NCBI GenBank assembly: GCA_038503035.1
Contig: JAVSML010001000.1
Location: 1,054,397-1,118,396 of the forward strand
DNA: 64,000 nt
Direction of reading: 5' to 3'
Source: Crocodylus rhombifer
Lineage: Eukaryota; Chordata; Crocodylia; Crocodylidae
Shown: piece by piece, positions 35,014 to 47,590 of the stretch
How positions within the stretch are numbered: the first letter of the stretch is position 1
Layout: each line of letters begins with the position of its first letter
Made by a program: the position numbers and the translations under genes
Notes under the pieces: generated by a model
Databases searched by the model: none
Seen by the model: the letters and a program-made list of their open reading frames with translations, nothing else
Told to the model about the DNA's origin: nothing

Positions 35014-36140
35014 TGTGACAGGAGCACTTCTACTAGAGCTTTTCTATCAGTGGCTTCACCCTCCTGTTATGGGCCATCTGCCAGCCTACTTTCCTGCCAC
35101 ACCTTGTTCTTAGTTGATTATTTAATAGATGTAATTAGCAGAAGGCTGCCCATTGCTTTTTTTGCCCCGGCGCAGGAGGCACTATCTGCGGTTCCTTTTC
35201 TTCCACTGCACTGCAGCCCAATCCTCGCAGATGGTACTGACGTGGTTTTGACCTGGGCCTGCTGTAATTTGGCCCTCTCTTTGACTTCCCTGGGCTTCCA
35301 TCGCCCTGTCTTGTCCCGTGCTTTCCTGGTGCTCTGCTGCCTCCTCTCTCTGGGGTTTCTTGCTGCTCTTTCTCCCTGGGGTCTCTCACTGCCCCCTCGC
35401 TCTGGGGCTTCTCACTACCTCCTCACCCTGGGCTTTTCATCTCCCCCTCACTCTGGGGCTTCTTGCCGCCCCTTTGCTCTGGGACATCTCACTCCTCACA
35501 GCCCCCTCTCTGGGGCTTGTCACTGCCCCCTTGCTCTGGAGCTTCTTGCTCCTCACAACCTTGTCTCTCTGGTGCTCCTCACTGTGCCCTCTCTCTGGTG
35601 CTCCTCACTGCCCCCTTGCTCTGGGGCTGAGGTCAGTGCACCCCAAAATGCAATGTCTTCTCTGGCGCCAGGATCCCCATGCTACCATGGAGCCCCTATG
35701 AGGCCTCCTCCAACCCCTAATAGCCTCACCCAGTCCTCCAGTTAAAACAGCGAACACAAAAACACAAAGTCCCTGGGATATAACATAAAAAGCTAAACCG
35801 TCCAGCCAAACAACATTCGATCCGTACCAGGAAAACACTCCAACCCCAGCAGTGACCAGGGGATGCTCACGCAGTCAGGATTCTCCCCTCTGTCTGCACT
35901 TGCCGAGCTCCTCCTCCCTTGGTTGCCAGAAGGGAACTGCCCTCCTGGCCTCCTGCCTGGGCTTATATGGGCCAGGCCCTGCCCCTTCCTGTCAGCTGGC
36001 TCCCAAGCTGTTGTCCTGGCAAGCAGCACCTGTTATTCTGGCTGCCCTGGTAACTGGCATCTGGGCCTCCCCCTTCTTGCCACTAGAGGTCCTAAGCTGT
36101 CTTCTGCTCTCAGGCACAGGGCATCTGAGAGCTCTGTGGC
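35014..36140. mobile_element. LTR-like element related to the 24196-25885 insertion
   Basis: It starts TGTGACAGGAGC immediately after the CR1 E tail. The right half parallels the insertion at 24196: gaggcctcctc, agcctcaccc, a gtcctcc-gt stretch, an acataaa stretch, a cttatatgg TATA-like box near 35969, a ggttgcc-ag/ggcaa-cagcacctg stretch. The left half is a minisatellite. The right terminus is uncertain; candidates are near 36110-36220, the last before a possible 4-bp ATGG repeat. No viral gene is visible. Confidence 0.5.
35330..35640. repeat. Degenerate minisatellite, about 25-32 bp unit
   Basis: Phrases such as ctctggggcttctcactgcc recur about ten times with variation. Confidence 0.8.
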
Positions 36141-36465
36141 AGATGGGTTTGTTAGAATAAAAAAATACGTGGACAAGGCAGAATTTGGACACTATGACAA
36201 CCACAGGGAAACCAGTCAATGGTACCCAGAGATGAAGTCATCAGAGGAAAGAAAGAATACAAAGGAGGGATTTCAGAGCATCAAAGAGTCCCTGATAGGG
36301 GAACCTGAGGACACCATGGACAGAGGGCATACCACCAGCCCATCTCACCCACCCCACTAGGCAGAGGGGGGGCCTCAGCCCTCGGACCTCCAGGGTGCTG
36401 ATATATGGAATTCAAGAAAGAAGCACAGGGTGAAGACTGTGTACTGGACAGATGTACCTGCCCCC
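36141..36465. other. Unassigned sequence between LTR-like block and TGTGACAGG repeat
   Basis: Part of a plus frame (35863-36360) crosses it without recognisable domains. It could be LTR or internal sequence of the upstream element. Confidence 0.3.
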
Positions 36466-36733
36466 TGTGACAGGCATAGGAATGGTAGATATACAGTTGG
36501 AGGGGTTATTTTTTTTTGGCTTGCCTGCATTATTCTTATCTGCTGTCACTGTGTATGAATAAAACTCACCTATTTTTCAAATGGAGAAGACATGGTAAGT
36601 CTGAGGGTTTGGGTCTGCCCAGAATAAGGTATCTGGGTCATAAATCCAGCAGTGTTGGGCAGTGAAAAGGCTGGCTGGGGCATAAGGATGCTAAAGTGCA
36701 GGACTAAGCAGTAGGTAGTCAGTCCCTGTCACA
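36466..36733. mobile_element. Possible short LTR or TIR element with TGTGACAGG termini
   Basis: TGTGACAGG at 36466-36474 repeats the start of the element at 35014, and CCTGTCACA ends at 36733, giving a 9-bp perfect terminal inverted repeat. An AATAAA signal lies at about 36556. No target duplication was found, so it may be the far end of the upstream element or a separate insertion. Confidence 0.3.
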
Positions 36734-36913
36734 ATCTACATGTGCATTTTAGTGAACATAAATACTCCACCATAAGACAGTACTATCCCCAACACTATAA
36801 TTTTATGATGGAGTTAATTAATTTACTGTGCTCAAATACCCGCACACATGTAGATGGTAATGCTTTACCATGGAGATAATTAATCTACTCTGCTGTAAAG
36901 TGCACATGTAGAT
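36734..36913. mobile_element. MITE, 180 bp
   Basis: The perfect 13-bp inverted termini ATCTACATGTGCA (36734) and TGCACATGTAGAT (36901-36913) bracket AT-rich sequence with repeated ggagttaattaatttact-type phrases. It has no coding capacity. Confidence 0.6.
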
Positions 36914-36934
36914 GCACCCTTTGAGTACTTCCAG

Positions 36935-37660
36935 CTCCATAGATGAGAGCTAAGGATGCTTATAGACTCAGCAAAAGGGACTTGGGGGTCATGACTGACC
37001 ACAAGATGAACATGAGCCACTAATGCGATGTTGCAGCTGATAAAGCAAACCAAACTCTCACTTGCAACCATAGATGTTTCTCAAGTAAATCTTAGGATGT
37101 CATCCTCCTGCTGTACTCAGCTTTGGTGAGACTGCAGCTGGAGTACTGCATCCAATTCCGGGCTCCACAATTCAGGAAGGATATGGAGATCTTGAGAGTC
37201 CAGAGGAGACCCACGCACATGATCAGAGGACAGGAGAATAGGTCTTATGAAGAGAGGCTGAGAGCCATGGGGATCTTCAACCTGGAAAAGCACAGGCTCA
37301 GGGGTGACCTGGTGGCAGCCTATAAGTACATCAGGGGTGTGCATCAGGATCTGGGGGAATGTCTGTTCACCAGAGAGCCCCAAGGGATGATGAGGACCAA
37401 TGGTTAAAAACTCCTCCAAGACTATTTTAGGCTGGACATAAGGAAAAACTTCTTTACTGTCCATGCCCCCAAGGCCTGGAATAGGCTCCCTCCAGAGGTG
37501 GCACAAGCACCTACTCTGGACTCCTTTAAAAAGTGGAACCTTATCTTACTGGGATCCTTTGACCCCAGCTGATTTCCTGCTCTTCGGGCAGGGGGCTGGA
37601 CTTGATCTCCTGTGGTCCCTTCCAGCTCTAATGTCTATGAAATCTATTAAATCTATGAAA
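36935..37660 (+). mobile_element. CR1 copy F, 3' fragment (thumb to 3' end)
   Basis: It starts at gacttgggggtcatgactgac (equivalent to the KDLGV block) and continues as a frame at 37123-37407 (LEYCIQFRAPQFRKDM, RSYEERLRAMGIFNL, RLRGDLVAAYKYIRG). The 3' UTR ends in repeated tctatgaaatctatt units at 37633-37660. Several in-frame stops make it an old copy of a different subfamily from D, E and H. Confidence 0.88.
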
Positions 37661-37911
37661 AGGGATGCATTTTAATTTTGCATGTACTGCTTTTTCAAAA
37701 TTTGAGCTTTAATGAACTTGACATTCTGGAAGGGCACTAGATAACTGAAATTCAATGTTAAAGACATTTGGTTTCTTTTAAATTCAGTTGGGTACATTGA
37801 CATTTGTACTGGTCCATTTATGACCAGTGTATTTGATGAACATGTGCCTTGTGTAGAATACATGTAGATTTAGATGAATGTGAAGATAATATTATTTAAG
37901 TATGATGGGAC

Positions 37912-38172
37912 TCATCTATATGTGCAATTAATGTAACTGAATAAACTCTGGTGCAATTTGAGCCAGAGAATACTAATCCTGACATCACCATCTACATGTA
38001 GATTTAAGTGCAGTAATTTACTCCACCATTGGATAATACCTGTGTCTGAGGGACTATCTAATGGTGCTGTAAATTAGTTTACAATAGCCCAATTGCCATG
38101 CATGTGTGGACAGTGACACTTTACTATGCAGTAAATTAATCCACCATTCAGTAAAGCACATGTGTAGACACA
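37912..38172. mobile_element. MITE, about 260 bp
   Basis: It starts tcatctatatgtgcaattaatg and ends gtaaagcacatgtgtagacac. An internal catctacatgtagat palindrome sits at 37989-38003. It belongs with the elements at 36734 and 44285. Confidence 0.5.
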
Positions 38173-41100
38173 CATATGTACTCTTTATAAACTTAGGTAA
38201 TTATAAACTTCAAGAAACAGTCCACATTCTGGTGAAAGTAAAAGCAGAAGCTAACAATTAAGTTTGTAGATGCATTAAGTCCTTAAATATCAGAGGAACT
38301 CTTTCTTACTCTGAATCACTTAGATGTTTACATTTTATGGTACTTTATAAAAGAATTCTGTGCTTGATTAACTACATACATGAGACATAGTTTTTAGCAA
38401 CTGCACCTGCTTCCCTGTGACTAGACTGAGAAACTTACAAGGGGAATACATTAAATAAGATTAAGCAAGCAATTGACTGTCTGGGTGTAAAATTCCATCG
38501 TATTTTGCCAAAGAGATAGATATGGAAAGTTCAGTTTCTTTTCCTTAATTAGAATTGTTCAGTGGAAGCTATTCAAGTTATTTCTTGTAGAAGAAAAAAA
38601 AAATAAGAAGCCCTAGAACCTTTATTTGGAACTAAGATTAATCAATCAACTGAAGGTTGTAGAGAACAGAAAAGTTGACTTAAAAGATTAAGTCCATGAC
38701 AGTGACAACATAAAAGACATTGGGAACTGAAAAATAATGATGATGTAAAAAAAAATCTCATGCAAATTAAAAAACAAAACAGAAACAAGGTGCAGAAATA
38801 TTCTTTCACATCACAAAACATGCACTGACTGACAAAATGGAATAAATTAAAAAAAAAAGTTAATTAGTAAATGTTTTATAAAACTGTTTAGGACTCCCTG
38901 ATATCTTGTCAGTGGTTTTTTAAAATGTCTTGGGAATGATGGCATCTCCCTAAACCCTAGTTATGTAGAATAATAAAGTATTAAAAAGCAAATATAGCAA
39001 AATATTAAAGGTAGACAAAATCTAGCAAATTTATGAGGCAAATAAACACTATGTATGCAGTGGATATGGGGATATAAAGGTTAGAGAGAGAGAGCAATTA
39101 GTAAAACATTGGAATAACAGAAGCCCCAGAGGCAAGGGGAGAGAAATGTATGTGTGGTATTGTAAAACTGAAAAATACCTGAAATGAAAATTGTAAAGTG
39201 CTTGAGAGCTCAAGCATAAATGTACTGTTGTATGTCTTGCTAGTTACCACTAAATAGAATTATAATGTAAACAATAAGTGCATACATTAAAGTAGCACAT
39301 GCAAGAAAGGAGACCGTATAATTGGAAATAGCCCAAGAACATTTGCTATATTGGCTTAAGTTGGAGAAAATTGGTGAAAGCAGCTTTTCCAGATCTTCAG
39401 GGCTGCCAGAGACTGATTCAGATCAGACAGTTCCATCAGCCTCTGCAACAGACTATGATCCCTGGTGAACACTGCAGCAACTGAGGATCGCTGGAGTAAA
39501 CTGAACCTCAATATACATCCATGTTCATAATTGATATGTAGTATCTTAATAAGGCTTTTGGTGTGGAAACAACGCTCATATGTACAGAAACTTATATAAA
39601 GAACTATATATGGTAAAGAGATAACAGTCTTAAAACTACCCTTGCAAGTGTCCATGGCCTTGTTGCTATTCTACCATACTAGGAAATTCCTGCTGGTTCT
39701 AACCCAGACTCTCTCTTGTGGTGCCACACTTCCTGGACACTGCATTCTCAAGAGGCCTTTCTCCATATCACTATATGTTTTGTTATAAACTTATTAGCAT
39801 AGAAACTGCATAAGCATGCAAAAGCAACAGTCATATTTTGTATGCCTTTACCTGGAATAGTCTTTTAGTGAAATAATGAGAAGTGGGATAAAAGGTTAAA
39901 ACCACACAGAATAACACCCACTGTCTCTATTTGATAGAGCTCATAACCTACATTTAAAAATAATGACATTAACTGTCAGTTGCACCCTACTTAATTCCTC
40001 ACCATGGTCATAATATGAAATTTATAACTTCACTTGAGGATTACACAGAAGCAGCAGCTATGTGTTAATTTTCAAAGCATTTAATACAAAAAGCTAAAAT
40101 GCAACAAGTATAAGCAAACTGTCATTTCTCTCCTCCTCCCTCCTCCTCCTCCTCCTATGAATCATCTTTGTTTTTCAAGTTAGTCACCACACAAAATTCT
40201 ACCTATAGCAAAGAGATCAGCCGCTTGTCAGGGATACAACTTTCAGCTGTGGCCAGGAAAACATGATCAGTTGGTTATAAAAGAAGATGAGATTGAAGTA
40301 ACATATGAACTTGGGAAACGGAGGGGCATGGGTAGATATGGTCAGTCCTCTGAAGATAATGAGAATCAGAATTTCATCAAAAGTGTTATGATGGAACAGG
40401 AAAAAAATTTGACCTGACATGGACTGGAGACAGAAGCGATGATTTGGGTTCAGAAACAAAGAAATGTCTGCTCAGCAGTTAGATGTTTCTTTTTTTTTTT
40501 GTAAAAAAATAGAGTAAATTAAATTTACTAGTAGCATGGAGATAATCATGGAAGAGGTTACTTTTACCATATATACAGAGGCATTTTTCTGTGTAGGAAA
40601 TCAGCATAGCAGAGGGAAAAAACAACTAAATGAGTTCACTTTGCTTTCTGTCATTCCTCTCCTTATTCTCTGTTTTAATGTGTTTTGTACAAAACCCATA
40701 TTGAAGGCTCTTTTTCTATCTAATACTGCAACCTACATACTACATTAATGAAAATGCAAAATATATGTATTGGTTAACATGCACTGAAAAAAAGAAAAAT
40801 CAAAGGAACGTGATTGCCAAGGCAAAGAAGTTGAGAGAATGGTAGACAATTTTATGAAATCAGGTGAATATTGTAATTTATCTTATGACATAATACCCAT
40901 GCTAAAATTCTGAGTCTGGCATGGACTTGGGCATCCTCAAAGCTTGTAAAGCAGCTACATGTACTTTACAAACTGGCTGTACTAACACAGTCCACATACA
41001 CCTTAAAATCTATATCTCGTCCCTTCCAGGGATTTGACTTCATTAACAAAACAGCAAAGAAAGACTTCAGCTCAGAGCTTGTATCAAAGCATGACTATTC

Positions 41101-42868
41101 TTAAGGGCTCTTCTCTGGGATTGCTGGACCCCCCCCCACCCCCACTTGTCTCTTTTGAGAAACTTCTTTAATCTTAACCAGCATGTTTGGCGGGGGGAAG
41201 GGGTGTTGTTTGTTTTTCTGGACTATTTTTGTGGACTTGTGGTCTTGCTTCCATGAAAAGCAAAAAAGCCTTAAAACTATTTTGCATGCAGCCAGAGGAG
41301 ATATTCAAGGGCACCCCAGGTGTACTTTTTGGATGTTCTGATCAGCTAAACATCTGACTTATACTCATTCAAAATGTTAGAGGCAATAGCTTGTTTCACG
41401 CCTACAAAAATTTATCTTTTTAAGTGTACCAAGGTGTCAATCACCTCAGAGGACAAGAAGAAATCTCTGCTATCTCCCTATATTCTTGCACAATTGGTAG
41501 GTGCATAATGGAGGATTTTAACCTTTCTATCAAGGTGTCAGCATAGGCCACCATGGGTCACTTTCTGACAGCGAGGTATTTTTTGTTCCTCAGACTAAAA
41601 ATGGCATCTGCATTAATACAGCATATATAAGTCTAAGCTAAGTAGCTGGGACTGTGGGAAGGTATTTTTATTCACTGTCCTTTGTTTCAGAAAGAAGAGC
41701 TCTCAGACTCATAATGTGATATTAACAAAACAATTGCAGCAGAGGACAAGATTCCTTGCATTGAATGTAGTGTATTTAAAACAATGTTTTATTACATAAT
41801 GAGAACAATTTATTCCAAGGCCATTCCAGTTCTCTTAGGTAATTGCAAAATGTCTCAGAGTGCTCATTCATGTTCATTTAATCCTTCCTTTGACATCAAA
41901 TGTGAACCCAGAAGTACTAAATATTACCAAAGAAAGATATTTTTAACACTATAATTAGTATATCTGAGAAGTAGCCGAAAAAATTTTAGACTGCCAAACA
42001 CTACAAAAACAACGCATTTGTCATGGGGTATAATCAATTAAAGTAAATGTACACTGTGTAGCAGGGGTTGTGACTCTCCATAATCTTGTTCTCCCACATC
42101 TGCCACTCTGCTGTGATTGAAGATATGTTTGTTCGTCTATTTGCCTCACAAGAGATTTTAATGACATCCAAAGGCAGGAACGAGCAGATGTAGGTCCCTG
42201 GCTTTTCAACACACAGCCTTTTTTCATTCCAAAACCTTTCCATAACATATCAAGCAATTTAATTTTGTCATCATTAATGTAATGGAAAATAATTCTGCAA
42301 TATTTTTCATTTCAGTCCCACCATGGTTCTAAGACCAAAACACAATAAAATGCCCTCCCACAGACTTCTAGTCTTGTGCTGACAATGCTACAGATTTCAT
42401 TTATGGGTAATCTCCCCCCCTGCCCCCCCCCACTCCCATCTTCCTTCTTTCCTACCTTATAGGGCATCTATTCTTAGAAAAGCTTACTACTGGACAGAAT
42501 TGCGTAGATTGCCACAATATTCATGAGCTGTAAACACAGACTTGGCATCATGGGCATTATGCCTCATCTATAAAAAAAAGTGTCGTGCAAATGGACTTAC
42601 ATTACCTTTTGCATAGTTTTAAGCTATATATAGTTCTGCAGGCAAACCAGCATAGAATGTGTTTTCTTTCCAGTCTCCACGTGTCTCAAAATGACTAATA
42701 GTGCTAATTACCATTGCCAGAGTATTTTACATTAATAAAAAGTCTCATCCTGAAGTATCCAAGAAGGTTAAGAACTACAGCATATTAAACTAATACATTT
42801 ATGACCCTGCAAATACTTCTTCATGACTTTAACTTTAAATTTGTAGAATTATTCATATGTTTAACTCT
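38173..42868. other. Long AT-rich stretch without recognised genes
   Basis: Only short frames of no recognisable family occur. Low-complexity items are a ctcctcctcc run (about 40131-40156), C-rich tracts near 41131 and 42413-42431, and several A or T homopolymers. I see no exon, RNA gene or element terminus I can defend. Confidence 0.45.
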
Positions 42869-42869
42869 G

Positions 42870-43005
42870 ACACTCACATGTCCTTCTGCCCTTCAGTTTT
42901 GCCACTTGGTAAATGAGGACAATGTTGCTTACGCAATTTTGTAAAGAACTTTAGATCTTCAGAAGAAAGTCGCTACATAACTGCAAAGTATTTTATAACA
43001 TAACA
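42870..43005 (+). mobile_element. MIR/CORE-SINE fragment
   Basis: The order cttcagttttgccacttgg, taaatgaggacaatg, attttgtaaagaactttagatc, gctacataactgcaaagtatt follows the 3' half of amniote MIR-type SINEs (cctcagttt-cc-ctgtaaaatggg, then the ttgtaaagc-ctttgagat-gctatataa tail). It is highly diverged, as expected for an ancient copy. Confidence 0.65.
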
Positions 43006-43362
43006 TATTGGTATTATAGCAGCACAAAACACCATAAAAGAGCAACTTTAAGGTGAGAAGAATAGAGTATTTAATTGAAATTACAGAGAGAATTTGTATA
43101 AGCAAAATGTACTTACTCCAAATGCAATTTGGACGGGTTACTAAGTTATACAGAAGAGTCCAATAGGTTTGTTAATGCTTCATGTTATGTCTCCTAAGAA
43201 AAAAATATTACGACTAAAATAACTGTAGGCAAAAATAGCAGTAATAACATGCAAAACTATAAACTTCACTCATTCTTGGGTACTGTAATGTTTTAGTACA
43301 GTAGGGGCCCACCTACAGTAGGGGTAGGCATGTCACAAATTAGCCCTGCAACCTTCCCAAGT

Positions 43363-43570
43363 ATCACTTTAAGCCTCTTGCTCTGCTCAATCTTCTGCTC
43401 TTTCTGCTCCCTCTTCTGTACTCTCTACCTAATCTCCTGTTCTACTTTCTGCTCCCTTGCCTGGGCTCCCTGCCTGATCTCCTGTTTTGCCTTCTGCTTC
43501 CTGTCCTACCTGTTGTGCTACTTGTCCCCTGCTGTGCTGCATGTGCCAGACACAGAGACTGCCCACCCAT
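43363..43570. repeat. Pyrimidine-rich tract with repeated ctgctc/ctcctg units
   Basis: Irregular repeats of tctgctccct and tctcctgt occur on the plus strand. A frame here (43330-43605) has a Ser/Cys/Leu-rich composition explained by the repeat. Flanking ggggtaggca and ggttacctctg could be hAT-type ends, but no target duplication was found. Confidence 0.45.
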
Positions 43571-43775
43571 ATCACTTGTGCTGCAGGTTGGTTACCTCTG
43601 TTTGATTAGAAGAGGGGCTGATGTCCAAAACAACTGATTCTTCTGCTTTTCTTTTAAAAAAAAACTATGGCAATCACTGCATGACTTCTCACAATGTCAC
43701 AGTCATCACTACCATCCTTGATATGGCCACCCAGCCTTTAAAGACTTAAATGAAGATAGAACTGAGGATTTCTTA

Positions 43776-43852
43776 GGTGATAACATTTATTGGACCAACT
43801 ACATAGTTGGAATAAAGTTAGACAAGCTTTCAAATGTAAGACATCACCCTAA
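43776..43852 (-). mobile_element. Penelope-like 3' tail fragment, copy 3
   Basis: The reverse complement reads gtgatgtcttacatttgaaagcttgtc, then ccaactatgtagttgg and taataaa-like sequence. This is the same order as the tail at 419-490. The GAAA box is kept and the CTGATGA box is mutated to GTGATGT. Confidence 0.55.
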
Positions 43853-44284
43853 GCAATCCCTGCCTCTTGTACAATTTGTGGACTATCAGAGCTACAAAAT
43901 TACATTACCAATAAAACCCAGGTCTTTTTAGATCCAAATATCTCAGTTTCAGCTTTGAACACTAAATATTCTATACAAGAATTAGGGTTTATGATACACA
44001 TTAATACACATCTTATTTTAGTCCATACAATACTGTAATGCATTAGCAAGTATATTCCTTTGACCAATTAATGGAAATGTAGCTGAGTGTTTAACTTCTT
44101 ATAAAATGAGTAACATTATTAACTATGAAGCACTGGGAACACTTCAAAGGTCAACAACTGGCTATGAACCCAGTTGAGAGCACTATGTAAGATATAAACA
44201 AAATAAATAAATTCCCTGTTGGAAAAGTGGCACAAATAGTGCTTGGTAACACTAAGTAAGTAGTGAGGCAAATAGGTATCATTG

Positions 44285-44384
44285 GGCACATCTACATGAG
44301 ACCTTTACTGTGGAGTAGACTAATTAGTTCTGCACTAAATGTCTCACACCTACACATGCAGTCCTATTAGACCGCAGAAAAGTA
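44285..44384. mobile_element. MITE interrupted by CR1 copy G, left part
   Basis: It begins gggcacatctacatgagac. The matching inverted end catgtagatgcac lies beyond CR1 copy G at about 46444-46456, so the CR1 appears to have inserted into this MITE. Confidence 0.5.
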
Positions 44385-46108
44385 ATTAACTTGGCAGCAG
44401 AACTCTTCAACAAGTTCTTTGCCTCCATGTTCCTGTCTGCTGACAATGGGGTGCTCTCGGGTGACAGCGTAGAGAGGCCTGGGAAGGATGCGAATCCCCC
44501 AACTGTTAGTTCAGACCTAGTTAAGGATTACCTGGAGGGCTTAGATGTGTCCAAATCGGCGGGCCTGGATGACCTTCATCCGCAGGTGCTGAGGGAATTG
44601 GCTGGTATCATTGCAGAGCCATTGGCACGGCTGTTTGAGGACTCCTAGTGCTCGGGCCAAGTCCCTGAGGACTGGAAAAGGGCCAATGTGGTCCCTATTT
44701 TCAAGAAGGGGAGGAAGGAAGAGCCTGGCAACTACAGGCCAGTCAGCCTCACTTCTATCCTGGGGAAGGTCTTTGAAAAAATTATCAAGGGCCACATTTC
44801 TGAGAGCCCTGCAGGGAAAGTGATGTTGACAGGTAACCAGCATGGGTTCGTGCAAGGCTGATCCTGCCTGACTAACCTGGTCTCTTTCTATGACCAGGTA
44901 ACAAAAAGCTTAGATGGGAAGGAGGAAGTCGATGTCATCTTCTTGGACTGCCAGAAGGCCTTCGACACAGTGTCCCACCCAATTCTGGTGGGCAAGCTGA
45001 GGGACTGAGGCATTTATGAATGCATGGTCACATGGGTGGCAAACTGGCTCCAGGGGCGCACCCAGAGGGTGGTGGTGGACAGGTCAATGTCGACCTGGGA
45101 GGGTGTGGGCAGCGGAGTCCCCCAGGGCTCAGTCCTTGGGCTGGTGCTGTTCGACATCTTCATTAGCGACCTGGATGAGGGTGTGGAGAGCACCCTGTTT
45201 AAGTTCGCTGATGACACCAAGCTGTGGGGTAAAGTGAATACACAGGCAGGCAGGGACCGCATCCAGGCAGACCTGGATAGGTTAGAGAAGTGGGCGGATC
45301 TGAACAGGATGCGGTTCAACAAGGACAAGTGCAGGTTGCTGCACCTGGGGAGAGGGAGCCAGCATTATGGTTATAGGTTAGGAGCTGACCCTCTCGGCAG
45401 CACAGAGGCAGAGAGGGATCTTGGAGTCAGGATTGACTCCAGGATGAATATGAGTTGCCAATGCGATGAAGCAATAGGCAGAGCCAACCACACCCTGTCA
45501 GGCATCAACAGGGGCATCACTAACAGGTCCAGAGAGGTCTTGCTCCCCTTCTGTGCAGCACTGGTCATGCCATAGCTGGAGTACTGTGTCCAGATCTGGG
45601 CACCACACTTCAAGAAGGATGTGGAGAACCTGGAGAGGGTCCAGAGGAGGCCACTCATGTGGTTGAGGGCCTCCGTGGCCAGCCCTATGAGGAGAGGCTG
45701 AGGGACCTGAATCTCTTCCGTCTCCGCAAGAGGAGACTGAGGGGGGATCTTGTGGCTGCCTACAACTTTATCAGGGGCCACCAGCAGGGACTCGGGGAAA
45801 GTCTGTTCACCAGGGCCCCCCTTGGAGTCACCAGGAACAATGGCCACAAGCTGAGGGAGGATAGGTTTAGGTTAGATATTAGGAAAAACTACTTCACTGT
45901 AAGGCTGGCCAGAGCCTGGAATAGGCTTCCCAGAGAGGTGGTGCTATCACCTCCCCTGGAAATCTTCAAGAGGAGACTGGATAGGCACCTGGCTGGGGTC
46001 TCATGACCCCTGCCATCCCCAGTGCTCCTTTCTGCCCATGGCAGGGGGTCGGACTAGATGATCTGTCTAGGTCCCTTCTGACTCATTGATTCTATGATTC
46101 TGTGAGTA
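44385..46108 (+). mobile_element. CR1 copy G, 5'-truncated
   Basis: It starts in the linker (LFNKFFASMFLSADNG, frame 44391-44648) with SDLVKDYLEGLDVSKSAG, then a TAG stop at 44646. RT continues in shifting frames: YRPVSLTS near 44736; IFLDCQKAFDTV near 44937; and 45024-45575 with GVPQGSVLGLVLFDIFISDL, intact FADDTKLWG and LLHLGRGSQ. A thumb frame follows (45659-46006, ending LDRHLAGVS). The 3' end is gattctatgattctgtgag at about 46088-46106. The catalytic box is intact but frameshifts at about 45580-45660 and stops make it inactive. Its subfamily is distinct from D and H. Confidence 0.92.
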
Positions 46109-46456
46109 CTTGTAAATATAAGCAATATCCTGCTGTGGAGATTCTTACTCTCCAGCACCGCACATGTAGATGGTGACATGGCTGGCTGGGGCACAAGGGT
46201 GCTTCAGTACAGGGGCTAACTGCCAAATAGCCCCACACTGGAGCCCCCCAGCCTGCCCCTCCAGAGCATACTGAGCTGGGTTGGAGGAGCCCAGGGCTGG
46301 CAGGTGAACCCCTGGAGCCCTTTGCCCTCCAGGGCTGCTCCAACCAGGCTCAACATTTTGTGGTCCAGGGTGCAGGTGCACATTCAAAAAGTGTACCTGG
46401 GAGCAGTAAAGGCACAAGAGTTTATTGCTTCACCTTAATACTACATGTAGATGCAC
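46109..46456. mobile_element. MITE interrupted by CR1 copy G, right part
   Basis: It contains cacatgtagatggtgacatgg near the junction and ends ctacatgtagatgcac. The GC-richer middle (46190-46340) resembles 36655-36700 and 32410-32480 (ggctggctggggca-aagg-tgc). Confidence 0.45.
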
Positions 46457-46518
46457 TTACTGAAAACTTCAATGCTAGACAGCTGTGCCATATCTAATTA
46501 CATGGGGGGATGAACGAT

Positions 46519-46720
46519 GATACTGTAATTAAAGCAACAGTTTGGAGTTAGAAAACCTATGTTCAACTCCAAGTGCCCTCTTGACTTTCTATGCCTGGAT
46601 CCCCTAAGTGACTTTAGACCTGCTGGTTAAAATTCATACCCAAGTTTCCTCTTTTGTAGGGATAATAATACCAATGCTCTGGTAGTTATGAGATGTCATA
46701 TTCTTTTGTAAAGTATTAGT
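46519..46720 (+). mobile_element. MIR/CORE-SINE fragment
   Basis: The order ttggagttagaaaacctatgttcaactcc (tRNA-like B-box region), ctaagtgacttta, caagtttcctcttttgtagg and gataataatacc matches the full layout of amniote MIR elements, including the conserved core. Divergence is high. Confidence 0.68.
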
Positions 46721-47253
46721 CGCATTTTAATGATAACAATGTTGCAACATAACTGAAAATATTTAGGAAAAAAATTACAATATTTCTACAAATGAAAAGG
46801 ATTTCTTTAAATGAATACGGTCTCCACTCATTACAGTTATATTTCAATGAGTGTATGCTAGGTTTATTCCAACTAGCTGTAATCACTTGCTATATATCCT
46901 GTACTTTGTCTCAGCAGTCAGGTAAAAACAAGCAAACAAAGAAACAACTGTCTCATCTCATCCTAAACAGAGAACCCTAAACCTCTAGGAAGAGGAAAAG
47001 CTGACTGGATACTTATTCAAAGTTAACTTGAACTATCTGTACCTTCTGAGTCTCCAAAGCTAGGCTTGGGACCCCTTAAGAGAGATGTCTTGTGATTTTT
47101 CTGGTGCTTGGGGCCCCTCTGCATATGCATAGCTGAAGGCCAGGTTGTGGAATTGCAGATTAGATTCCATTGTGTTTTATCACCAGTGCAGGGGGAGCCT
47201 GGAATCCCAGTTTCCCCTGCATTGGCTCCTGCAGTTAAAAGCTCTGCAGCTGA

Positions 47254-47590
47254 TATGAGCTGTGGGACTCACAGCAGGGACAATGTCAGAAATGCTGCCA
47301 CCACTGTTGTATAGTGGGGTACAGGGCTTGCAGTGATGGCAGCATTCTCCCCACTGCTCCCATTGTGAGCCCTGAAGCCAAAGATGATGCTCCTACTGTG
47401 CGTCCTGTAACCAATGAGGCTCACAGCAGCAGTTGTGTTCCTCGTGCTGTCCCCACTATGAGCCCCACACCCTACACGGCTCACAGCAGGGCAACATTTG
47501 CTCTCTCCTGCTGCAAGCCCTGCACATGATGAGACTCACAGTGGGGGCAGTGCAGGGAATGCTATCACCACTGTGAGCCTGGTCAGCTGT
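47254..47590. repeat. Degenerate tandem-like repeat
   Basis: Phrases such as ggctcacagcagggg and ccactgtgagcc recur at irregular spacings of about 40-60 bases on a moderately GC-rich background. The element class is unknown. Flanking 46721-47253 shows nothing I recognise. Confidence 0.5.

Noticed and set aside
35050..35745. 231-residue Ser/Leu/Pro-rich plus frame resembling a low-complexity protein
   Set aside because: It is generated by the ctctggggctt minisatellite inside an LTR-like block.
43317..43605. hAT-type element around the pyrimidine-rich tract
   Set aside because: Weak terminal similarity (GGGGTAGGCA, GGTTACCTCTG) but no matching 8-bp flanks.
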